DNA of 64,000 nt. Source: Massariosphaeria phaeospora (Eukaryota; Ascomycota; Dothideomycetes; Pleosporales). Below the pieces are notes generated by a model that did no database searches, had not been told where the DNA came from, and worked only from the letters and a program-made list of their open reading frames with translations. Positions 54,975 through 64,000 of this stretch are shown here, one piece after another (position 1 is the stretch's first letter; every line of letters starts with the position of its first letter). The stretch spans positions 1,116,001-1,180,000 of the forward strand of contig JAADJZ010000014.1 of assembly GCA_011032825.1 (NCBI GenBank), read 5' to 3'. The position numbers and the translations under genes were made by a program.

Positions 54975-56964
54975 AATATCCCCTCCTACGATACACAAAC
55001 CTCACGGGGTACGAGTAGTGTTGTAAGCTGTAGAGACGCACGTTTATTCTGCGTGCAGCCGTCAATGTTGCTTTGGGAGCTTCCCAGCGCAACGGCTCAG
55101 CCAATGCGGGCGGCGCGCTCGGCGACGTCGTCCCAGCTGCGTGTTTCGAGAATTCGATCACGCGTGCGCTGGCTGCTCGAACGGGCGCTGCCGTGGCACC
55201 CGGGCGGCCCCAATGGCTGGTGGGGAGTGGCAGAGCCTGAGCAGCGACTGGGTGCTGCGACCTGCGTTCAATCCGGCGCGCAGGAATGAAGCAGAAACGC
55301 TGTGAGACCGCGCCAGAGCCGGGGTCCTTGCAGTGGTCGGGGAGGGATGGGCGGCGGGGGTACAGTCATGATTGAAGTCGCGGAAACTACCACGGCGCGC
55401 TTCCCATGCTGCTGGAAGCGAACTGTGGGAGCGGTAGGCTGGACGGGAGAGCCGAGCGCGGCGAGAGCGATGGCGAGGGATTGGTAGGGTCGGGGCGGGT
55501 GGTGGTGGTGTGGAGGCGGATGAGGATGGTGAATGGACAGTCACGGGCGGGGCTGGGCACCTGGGCAGCAGGCGGCTCGCAGGGAGAGTAAAGAGAGGAA
55601 GAGCGAGAGACGACTGGGGACGACTTGAGCCTGACGCTGTGGGACGGCGCTTGTGCCTGTGCTGGCAACTGGGGACTTTCCAGCGGTGCCGTGGAGATGC
55701 AGCTGGAGGCCTGGCGGTGGTGAGCGCTGCTGCTGCTGCTGCCGTGCTCGCGACTTGGCTGGGCGGCGGCCGGCCGAGGCAGGTGCAGCTGGGGGTGGAG
55801 TCTGGACGCGGCAGCGGCGAGGGGGGCGGCCGGTTGGCGCACTGGGCAGGCGTGAGTGTGGACGGGAGATCGCCAATTGACAAATTGACCCGCTTGAGGA
55901 GGCTGTTCGCACAGAGGCCGAAGCAGAAAACGGTAGAGCGAGGGAGCGGCGGTGGAGGCGGTGGAGGCGGTGTCGTGCGCGCAACTGCGTCGTCTGTCCC
56001 CGCACAGGAAGAAGCTGGCGTGCAAAGAGGTTTCGTAGATCCCCAACGCCCGGTTTACCGAGCCGCTACCGACCACCACCGCCACCTCCAGCATCGCCGC
56101 GGCCATCGACGGCCACACATCACGCCCTCCAGCAATTCACTACTAAGCTGCCACCGCCAGTGCTGTCCTGCCTGTGCTAGTCGCGAGAGGACGTCTAAAT
56201 AGGGATCAGTCGCGGTCTTGTCTGGCCGCCTGCCCATGTTTCTAGCTCCTGTCCCACCCGCCAGCACTGTGGGAGCCGGAGCCGCCAGCCGCCTGTCACA
56301 GGTCTGCAGCAGCCGCGACGGCGTCCCCTTTCTCAGGCTCCACCTCCACGACTCCACCGCGCGCCCTCACTTCCCGCGACAGCCTGTCAACGATGGATGA
56401 TCCCCTCTCCACCACGCGTGCGCCCACGCCGCCCACGCCGCCCGCTGCATCCTAGCCAGAAGCAATACCCACCCCTCGAAGCCCACGCCCTGGGCCTCAA
56501 TCTGCGCTCGATCGCTCGGCTACTGGCTTGCATGCAATATGTGATCGCAGCCTTGGCATCGCCCTCTGATTAGCTCTGCTATTGCAGTGCGCCCCTTGTG
56601 CGACCGGCCACCACCCTTCCAAGGTTCCATCCTGCTTCCCTCGACCTCGCGAGAGCGCTGTGGGCAGGCCTGTCCGTGGCTCTGGCCGCTGGCCACGTTC
56701 CCTCGCGCCGGCCCTCCCTCGCCAATGGTATCATCCGCACCTCGTTCGGTTTCTGTGTCGCCGCTATCCCTCGAGCTGGCATGGCTTCCCTCGTGGCGCC
56801 CAAGACGGGTTACACCACGGCGTGCTTCAGGTGGTATCACGTGTGGGCGCAAAAAACCTTGGATTCAATAAAATATGATGGAATGCTGATGCTGTGCAAC
56901 CTCCTCTATTCTTAGGCGCTTCCACTCAAAGCCGCCACATGCTCTCCACCCCAGGCCGCGGTCG
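54975..56964. promoter_or_regulatory. 2-kb gene-free GC-rich region upstream of the acuK-like gene
   Basis: No gene supported. Several 200-245 codon frames overlap on both strands in 55150-56200, but they are Pro/Ser/Arg/Ala-rich mirror frames of the kind produced by GC-rich non-coding DNA. A (GCT)n run near 55727-55742 and GGTGGAGGC repeats near 55951 are present. The stretch probably contains a long 5' leader and distal promoter of the zinc-cluster gene and the 3' end of the MFS gene. Confidence 0.5.
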
Positions 56965-59900
56965 TCACGCTGACGCATATCGGCTCTTTCCCCTGATCTT
57001 AGACCCAAATCGAAAGAATAAATAAGGGAATCTGTAACACTCTACGTTAGCAGCTCCAACTTTCCACGCTGCTGGGACACTTACGGAGCCAGAGCCAGGG
57101 CGAGAAACGCAAGCAACGTGGTTGCCCACTGGTAGCCGAGAGCTTTCCTAATCAGTGACCGCCTTTTCAGTAATGCCGTGTGGAACATACTATTGTACAT
57201 CTGGACACCGAATAGGGGAAATGCCGCTGCGAAATACGAGCGAGCAAAAGAGTTGGCCGCCAGCGCCGATGCTGCGTACAGCGGATACTAGTCGCCGACG
57301 TCAGTCGTCGATCTGGACAGCAGCCCGATGTCGGCACACTTACAGCCTCGACAAGGAACGTAAAGACTCCAGCATAGACCCAAATCACGCTGCGTCGCGG
57401 ATAGCGGTCAGTAAATGCTATCAATGACACCTGCATAACCGCAAAGGGGAACCTTACCCTGTGCCGAACATGGCGGAGAAGATTATTGGAACTGCACTGA
57501 TCAGCTATAATTACGCTTCAACGATAAGCGGGCCGCCGTACCTATCCAATGCACCTGCAGGGACCGGGCTATCAGCATCTGAAGCATTTCAGGTTATCAG
57601 ATCCATTGCAAAAACGTACATGAGGATACGTGGTCCACCCAAACCCTGCATGGTTCGTCATCAGCAGCGTGTTAAACGTCAAATGCCTGCAACAGCTTAC
57701 CGAATAGCGCGATTGGGACCAGAATGGCGCCGAAGATGGTTGATGGGAGCCGGTACTCTGGCTCAGAGCCTCCCGCCTCGCCCCCTTGCGCCTCTCGCCG
57801 CTGCACGAGCCTGTCGTAGCATCTCCTCCAAATGGGATCGCTGGCAATACCCACCAGCATGCCGACGAGAATGCCCAAGAACGACAGACCGACCTGTGGA
57901 ATCGAAAAGCCATGGTTGTTCTGAAAGACCAGAGGGAAGGCCCCGAAGAACAGGTATAGGATCCCCAGCAGGACTGCAGAGAGTATGCATAGATTGAGGC
58001 ACTAGTCGCCAGTAGTCAGTCCACCAGTCCTTCCACGACAGGGCCACACCCACCATTGGCTCGAAGAACAGCAGTTGAAACGGGCGGATGCAGGACCACA
58101 CGACTGTCTTCGCAATCGTCCGGTCCATCTTCTCGATCGGCGCTATCCACGCTGCGTTTCCGGTTTCTTTTCGTAGTCGCCTGGCTTTCTGGCGGAGCAG
58201 TACGGGGTGGTACGTCTCAGGCACAAAGAGGAAGATCAAGGCAAGCTTGAGGCTATTGTTAGTGTGCGCTGCTGGCTAGGACTGGAGTGGAGTGGAGTGG
58301 AGGGGAGGGGCGTGGAGAGTGAGGCAGTGTGCGTTAGCCGTCTTACCTGGAAGCCCGACCACATGATCAGCAGGTAGAAGCACCTATGAATAGTCAAATA
58401 GCGCTCTCATACAGCATGAACCGCAGAAAGCAGGTCAGGTTCTGTTGGGGTTCCCTTACCATCGCCAACTCGTGTTCTCGACTATGAAGCCGCCCACCAG
58501 CGGGCCTACTTCAGGCCTAGGAGCGTCCGCGTCAGCCAATATTGTAGCTATGGCCATCGCGTGACAGCCCGAGCACCAGCCCAGCAATGGAGTGTCCCAC
58601 CACATCACACCCCGCCTCGTAGACTCACTTACCCTACAAACGGCGCGGCCGAATACAGCATCATTGGCGCTGAAAGCTCCTAAACACATGCCTCCGTCAG
58701 CCTAGCTCCCATCCAGCCGAATTCAGTTCGTTCAGTTTAGTTCAGTTCAGTTCAGATCAGTCCACGCAGCAGCATTTGCACCACACATACTTGATCTGCA
58801 CCATACACACTTAGCCTAGCAGCTGCTGCGCCCGCCAGGCCAACTTGACTTTACTGGCACCCCAACCAACCAACCAATCAGCCCGATAACAATAACAAAG
58901 ACGCTTACTCACATGTTTCGCAAACATGTCGCCGACGGTGCCGCCGGCGACGCTGAGGAACGCGCTGCCTGCTAGGCCGTCGAGGAAGCGCGCCGTCAGC
59001 AGCGTCGCCGTGTTGCGCGCAAGTGCGCATGGGATCATCCAGAGCAGGAAAAAGGTAAAGGATGCGAGGTAGATGGGGCGGCGGCCGTAGAACTGGGAGG
59101 GGCGGGGGTGGGTTAGTGGTGGTCGGGCGTAGAGTAGAGTGTGGATGGATGGAGCTGGGATAGGGAAATGGGGGGGTATGGTTCGATAGATGGATAGGTG
59201 TGTAGGATGGGGAGCGTAGGTATTTAGGATGTGCGTATCTTGTAGTGTCCACGTAGAGAAGAGAGTAATATCTGGTATAACCTACCTCAGACAACGGACT
59301 CAGAATCATCGGCCCCGTACCCAGGCCCACGACGAACAAACTCAGTCCCAGCGTGCACACCATGCGCGACGTGTGGAATTCGGGGATCAGTTGGCTGTAC
59401 GTGCTGGTGTAGAGGGACGAGGCGCAGGTCCTGTTGCGGCGTGGGCCGGCTTTGTTAGCGGCTTTCTCTCTCTCTGTGTGTGTGTGTGTGTGTCCAGCTC
59501 AGCTGAGGTCAGTTCAGTTCAGTGTGGCTACTGCTACCCGACCCATCATAGATGCGTCACCGGTCAATTCTAGCTCTTCCCCCCCTCCTGATTACGCATG
59601 CTTGGGGGATATGTGTTTTGTGAGCTTGCCTGCGCGTTTGCCATGGTACATGGTGGGCAGGGAGACAGGCCGGCAGGCAGGCAGGCAAAGTGTACGTATG
59701 TGTGCGATGTAGACGGAGAAGAAGTAGACATTTGAACTTACACACACAACGAACTACTCCCGATAATCCCACAAATACCCCATCGCCGCAGCGCCGTCAT
59801 ACTCCTTGGATTCAGCGGGTCTGCATCACCGCCGTCCCAAGTGACGAGGAACTGACTACCGGTCTCGTCGGGCGTCGACGTCGCAGTACCATTGCCATTG

Positions 59901-60133
59901 CCACTACTGCCATGTGGCTGTGAATGATGGGACTTGGTCGAGTGCAGGCTTTTCGCAGTATGGTTTGTTACGCCGGTGAGTGGTTGTTGGTGTTCAGTCG
60001 TTACGATTTTCGCGATGCCGTTCAGTCCTATGGTTTTTTCTTCGTCGATGGCGAGATTGGGGGCGAGGTTGCCGTTGTTTTCGGACGAGGAAGTTGAGGG
60101 GGTTCGTTCGCTGGTTCGGGATGGGGAAGGCAT
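56965..60133 (-). CDS. MFS drug:H+ antiporter (DHA1), 15 exons with microexons
   Basis: Exons 60133-59742, 59430-59286, 59092-58913, 58679-58633, 58516-58460, 58383-58347, 58245-58054, 58001-57701, 57645-57620, 57554-57542, 57491-57458, 57389-57344, 57287-57191, 57142-57085 and 57031-56965 sum to 563 codons with all phases consistent. A polyamine/multidrug exporter-like plasma-membrane carrier: a polar N-terminal tail, the loop 2-3 motif SEFYGRRP, the antiporter motif C in [25 protein letters not shown] before the central loop, and [18 protein letters not shown] plus [27 protein letters not shown] in the last helices. Exon 10 is only 13 nt and exon 9 is 26 nt; using them reconstructs the family block TTYPHVHWIVPIIFSA. 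Introns 1 and 3 are long (311 and 233 nt) and hold GTTCA and GT repeats. Confidence 0.88.
58732..58770. repeat. GTTCA pentanucleotide array inside MFS intron 3
   Basis: About seven TTCAG units, including two TTTAG/ATCAG variants, within the 233-nt intron. Confidence 0.8.
59464..59523. repeat. CT/GT microsatellite and GTTCA units inside MFS intron 1
   Basis: (CT)5-(GT)10 followed by AGCTCAGCTGAG and a short AGTTCAGTTCAGT run, within the 311-nt intron. Confidence 0.8.
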
Positions 60134-61857
60134 GGTCTCGGTGTGTCCCTTCCTTCGTTGTTTCTTTCCTGCGCTCTTTCGCAATGATATCTTGAGTCTT
60201 TCCTGGCTCTTCCCTCGCGCTGTCGCAAACCTTCTTGATTAAGTCCCAAAAGGAATATTGTTCACGAACGCTGATGCAGTATACCAGGTACCACAGTCCT
60301 TGTCGTAATGATATCTATCCTGCTCCGGTTCAGAGAACGATATATCCGCCCAACGTCCGTCTCAATATGACCCAGTCCATGCAAACAATCCTGCACCAGC
60401 CGGCCCAAAGAACTTCCAACACCTCCGCGATGACAAACACTGTCGTCAGAAGCACGGCGCAGCGCCTGCACAAAGATGGGTAAACGGATAAGCTTCCGAG
60501 ACCGAGGCCGGAAAACGTTGAGCGACACGAAAAAAGTCTCCAACAAGGGGATCTGTCTTCGCAACGTTCACGGCAAGCAGCAGGACGAGTAGGTAAGTAA
60601 CAGCGGGCGTGCTAGCTCTGGAAAAACGGCTGTCACAGCGGCAAAGGACATGTCTCCACTTGTGGGGTCAATCGCCGTTGTCTCCGAAGAAGAGGCGATG
60701 ACGGGGCAAGGTCCCTGACGGCTGCGTCATCTTGAGGTTGGTTCGTCGATCGGCAGACTAGGGGACTTTTAGTGCTTTGCCGAGTCATGGGTGAGGGTTC
60801 ATGGCATGGATGGGCAGCGGCTATGTTGGGGTTAGAGAGGGCGCTCTTGCGGAAACGGGATCTCCGGAACTAACCCTACCTACTACTTAGCTGTGTATAA
60901 AATTGAAGCTTTCTGTAGTTATATTGCTGCGTTAGAGAATCCTTTTAGAGGCGCGCGGGTTAATCTCTTTAGTTCCGGAGATTCCGTTTCCTCAAGAGAG
61001 GGCGGCGTGGAAATAAGCGTTTTGGGAGGCTTGGTGGGGAGGATAAAACTGGTGCGTTATAGCCGTGGGTTCGGCTTTGTTGTGTTTGGCCAGGTTTCTG
61101 GTTCATTCTTGTCCGACGACACTGAAGGGTATGGTGTGCAGTTGTGATAAATCGAGTTTGAGATTGTTGTAGCCGTTCCGAAAGTTCCTGAAGTTATCAG
61201 AGTACATGTCAAAAACAATTCCTATATCTCCACTCCACTCCGAAGCCTATTACCACAAGCTGATTTCCGAAACATGCTATCGTATGCGCATTCCAAAACT
61301 CTAATACTGACAAACATCACTCCGTTTATCCGGGGTACGGTTGACCTCAATGCTTCTGAGCTATCCGATGAAGTCCGACGTTCCAACGTTCGGTTGCACA
61401 AGCGACCCACCATGTGGCATCCACGTGTGCGATACCGGACCTTGGAATAATGGCATGGAAGTTTACCACCGTTGTGGCTGCCAAATATTGCTTCTTGACC
61501 TTTGCGCTAATGATGTATGGGTACAACGGTGCCTTGATCAATAGCGTGGAAGATATAGCTTAACGACGCAGGAGATTCTGAGTGACATCGGAGTATTTTC
61601 GGTAGTGTAGCTTTGACTATTGCGTACCAAAATTCCAAGGGGGTAGAGAAGGCTGGAACAATCAGCCTACAATTAGAGGGTCCTGCTTCGCAATTAGTTC
61701 TAATCTCACTTCATCGCTTGATTCCACGTGCATGAAATGTGAGTCTTGTCTCAGCCTCTTTTGCAGGGCATCTTGCTGAGAGACATGCCGTGCACAAGGT
61801 CATAGGAAGTTGATATCAGGGCTACCACCTGTTACCCGTAGTATGATACTATTTTAT
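60134..61857. other. gene-free stretch between MFS and BCKDH E1-beta genes
   Basis: About 1.7 kb without a supported gene. The left part contains the MFS promoter. It holds the MITE-like element at 60844-60998. Right of 61000 the sequence is AT-richer and no long frame has a motif. Confidence 0.55.
60844..60998. mobile_element. MITE-like inverted-repeat element
   Basis: 155 bp flanked by 30-bp inverted repeats with two mismatches (CTCTTGCGGAAACGGGATC against CTCTTGAGGAAACGGAATC, continuing TCCGGAACTAA on both). The outer bases AGGGCG occur on both sides and may be a target duplication; because the flanking AG is ambiguous it could be 6-8 bp. The central ~95 bp is AT-rich and non-coding. Superfamily not assigned. 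Confidence 0.65.
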
Positions 61858-63176
61858 CTAGTAGTCTATGGTCTGCTTGATCGCATCGTATACCCCTGTG
61901 ATTGTTAGCATACCGCATAAATACTGGCTCAACTCGAGTAAAACTCACTTGTCACATCAGGAACGATGAGCTTCTCATACACCAAGCCAGTATGAGTCGC
62001 CCATCCCGCCACCCTCTTAACAGGAGCCTCTAGCCGCAAGAAAACCTTCTCTTGTATTGTAGCGGCAACCTCGGCGCCAACACCCGCATTCGTCATGCTC
62101 TCGTGCACCACGATCGCCCTCCCCGTCTTGTTGACGCTTTCCAAGATAGTTTCTCTATCCCAGGGGTATATAGTCCGAAGGTCTATCAGCTCTACGCTGC
62201 ACCCGAAATCCTTCTCCGCAGCTGCTATTGCTGCTGAGCATGTGTATAGTGGCGTTCCGTACGAGATGATTGTGATATCCTTCCCGGTCTTGAGGATCTC
62301 GGCTTTGTCTAGCGGGAGGTGGTATGCGTCCACTGGCACTTGCTCTACAGCTGCACGGTAGAGGACCTTTGGCTCCATGAAAAGAACGGGATCGTTCGAG
62401 CGGATAGCGGAGAGGAGAAGGCCTTTCGCTTGCACGGGAGAGCGAGGTATGATTACGCGGAGGCCCGGTATGTGTGTGAAGAGCGCTTCTGGCGACTGGG
62501 AGTGGTATCTGTATTCATTCTATGTTAGCAAAGAAGATAGACAAGAGGGAAAGACCATTTACAGTGCGCCATGCCCCACAACGCCCATAGGCATACGAAT
62601 CACTAGACCGCCGCAATTGTAGCCTGTTGATCCCGACCTGTACCGATACTTGGCTGCCTCATTAACCAGCTGATCAAAGGCCGGAAAAACATAGTCCGCG
62701 AACTGGATCTCGGCCACTGGCCTCATACCCTCACTCGCGGCACCAATGGCGAACCCCACCAGCCCCTGTTCGCTCAATGGCGTGTTGAAGACACGCTCCG
62801 TCCCAAAGTCGGCAGCCAGGTTCATTGTACACCGGAAGACTCCGCCGAACTGTATGTCCTCCCCAAACACCAGCACCCGTTCGTCGGTCTGAAGCGCATG
62901 CCGAAGTGCTTCGTTCACGGCGGTGTAGAGGTTGATGCGCTTGGTTCGGCCTTTGCGGACATCCTGGGGCAGTTCTGGGTTGGAGAGGGTCGACCGTGAA
63001 GTGTGATGTAGTATTGGTGTGGTATCGTACTCGACTGAACCATTGAGGCGCGCACCAGCTACTGCTGAGCTATAGCGTTTGGCGCGCGACTGATGCTGGC
63101 TTTGCGGCAGGACTGATATTTGCGGGCGGAGGAGGTATCGTGAAAGTGTGCGTGTAGCAGTGGTTCTGGTATTCAT
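61858..63176 (-). CDS. branched-chain 2-oxoacid dehydrogenase E1 beta subunit, mitochondrial
   Basis: Exons 63176-62563, 62508-61949 and 61895-61858 give 403 codons. With E1-alpha it decarboxylates branched-chain 2-oxo acids using thiamine diphosphate, in the mitochondrial matrix. The N-terminus ([18 protein letters not shown]) is a typical presequence. Transketolase-like blocks are [64 protein letters not shown] and [20 protein letters not shown]. The C-terminal domain has [14 protein letters not shown]. The 38-nt last exon encodes [11 protein letters not shown], the usual E1-beta terminus; without it the chain would end early at EFYSS. Sequence favours BCKDHB over pyruvate dehydrogenase PDB1. 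Confidence 0.94.
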
Positions 63177-63694
63177 GCTAACGAAAGGTTTTCTATTCTA
63201 TCAATGGAGTCTGCACGTCTACAAGGTGGATATCCATCAAGGGAGTGAGAGAGTCGTTTGTGTTTGTGCTATTGCCGACGGTATGCGCTCGATGGCGCTT
63301 GCCCGGAAATGGTCAAGGCCGAGGTAAGAAGTCCCAGCCCTAGACCTGCGCGCTGCACGATGACGATCCTGCAGAGATTTGCGAGGAGCCAATGGAACAT
63401 TTCGCGGACGACACATGGTAACGAAGAATTGGACGGGTGCGCAGATGGAGCAGCAGTGGACGGTTGATGAGACGAAGGGAGAGAACTGCGAGGCGGAGTC
63501 GGAACCCACGGGAAGTCTGAGCATGACGCCATTCTTGGCAGATTTGGGGTTCTCGTGCGCACAGACTCTCGCCTTGCGCTTCCATCACGGTCCCAACGGC
63601 CGCCATCTGCATCTCAGTTGTCTCCTCCCCACACCATCGTCAAGTCGACTTCTGTCGTTCCGCCCTCCGATCAAGGCTTCTCCTCCCTCTGGCC
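63177..63694. promoter_or_regulatory. divergent promoter region BCKDH E1-beta / CNNM-like gene
   Basis: 518 bp between divergent start codons. The right half is pyrimidine-rich leading to the ATG at 63695. No TATA box recognised. Confidence 0.5.
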
Positions 63695-63966
63695 ATGGCT
63701 TCCGCCATCAGTGCCGCCCGTTCCATGGCCGGCCGCGCCAATGGCTGGTCGTCGTCCCGCCAGTCGCGCCTCACCACCCTCGTACTGTGTCTCTTCCACG
63801 CCTTTGTGCCCGCTGTCAAGGCCCTCCCCGTCTTCCAGCGCGCTGTGCACGTCTTCGAGGATGAGGACCTGCCGAAGAGCCCCGCCGATGCAAGTTTATG
63901 GATCTACCTGAGCACCGCAATGGTTCTGGTCCTGCTGGGCGGGGTCTTTGCCGGCTTGACTATCGC
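63695..63966 (+). CDS. CNNM/MAM3-type (DUF21) membrane protein, 5' end only
   Basis: First exon only; a GTAAGA donor follows at 63967 and the gene runs off the window. MASAISAARSMAGRANG begins a probable signal/anchor (LTTLVLCLFHAFVPAVKAL). A short lumenal segment follows (RAVHVFEDEDLPKSP), then the first DUF21 membrane helix (WIYLSTAMVLVLLGGVFAGLTIA). That helix is the start of the ancient conserved domain (CNNM) found in yeast vacuolar Mam3, linked to divalent-metal homeostasis. The expected continuation (LMGQDE-like) lies outside the window. Confidence 0.78.
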
Positions 63967-64000
63967 GTAAGAGTCGCGTTCTCTGAGCATTGCCCGCACC

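Noticed and set aside
55158..56202. Three overlapping frames of 230-243 codons on both strands
   Set aside because: They mirror each other in GC-rich DNA, have Pro/Ser/Arg/Ala-rich compositions, no motif and no splice logic; treated as non-coding.

Overview
The window is nuclear DNA from a filamentous ascomycete (Pezizomycotina; the gene content would suit Dothideomycetes, but I cannot fix the order). The evidence is short GT-AG introns of about 45-110 nt with CTRAC-like branch sites, GC-rich exons, fungal-only families (Pth11-like rhodopsin-fold protein, AcuK-type zinc cluster factor, NACHT STAND receptor, ToxD-like reductase) and transposons carrying RIP-like C-to-T damage. No tRNA, rRNA or CRISPR array was recognised. 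Intron-exon structures were worked out by hand from splice sites and reading phase; all internal phases agree.

0-29 kb is ordinary, gene-dense chromosome. In order it holds a rhodopsin-fold membrane protein, PEX11, ABD1 (mRNA cap methyltransferase), RPN7 (proteasome lid), alanine aminotransferase, a hypothetical gene whose frame breaks at an AGCTC repeat, two small single-pass membrane proteins, a secreted glucoamylase (GH15+CBM20), a DUF2235 hydrolase, Mediator MED7, a ToxD-like reductase, a PhoD phosphatase and a quinone-reductase-like MDR enzyme. Spacers carry microsatellites, a 14-bp minisatellite and a recurrent GTTCA/GAACT pentanucleotide.

29.9-41.7 kb is a transposon island. A pogo/Fot1-type DNA transposon (29899-32027) has a TA duplication, about 53-bp inverted repeats and an inactivated DDD transposase. 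It replaced the last codons of a hypothetical gene. Next to it is a Ty1/copia retrotransposon (33156-41707, 206-bp LTRs, GATTA target duplication, half-tRNA-iMet primer site). A hAT element (36845-39967, 8-bp duplication GTGATTTG) is nested inside its gag-pol frame. All three transposon ORFs keep their reading frame end to end. Nearly all the premature stops I inspected sit where tryptophan is expected (TGG to TAG), which looks like RIP rather than indel decay.

42-64 kb returns to genes: an acidic protein with internal repeats, a multi-pass membrane protein, a 1,217-residue NACHT STAND (NLR-like) protein, an aldo-keto reductase, FMN1 riboflavin kinase, an AcuK-type gluconeogenesis regulator with a 2-kb gene-free upstream region, a 15-exon MFS antiporter with a 13-nt microexon, a MITE-like element, the branched-chain 2-oxoacid dehydrogenase E1-beta subunit, and the 5' end of a CNNM/MAM3-type membrane protein cut by the window edge.

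The genes do not form one pathway or biosynthetic cluster. Most are housekeeping genes. The unusual material is the nested transposon island, the microexons, the GC-AG intron and the NLR-like gene.
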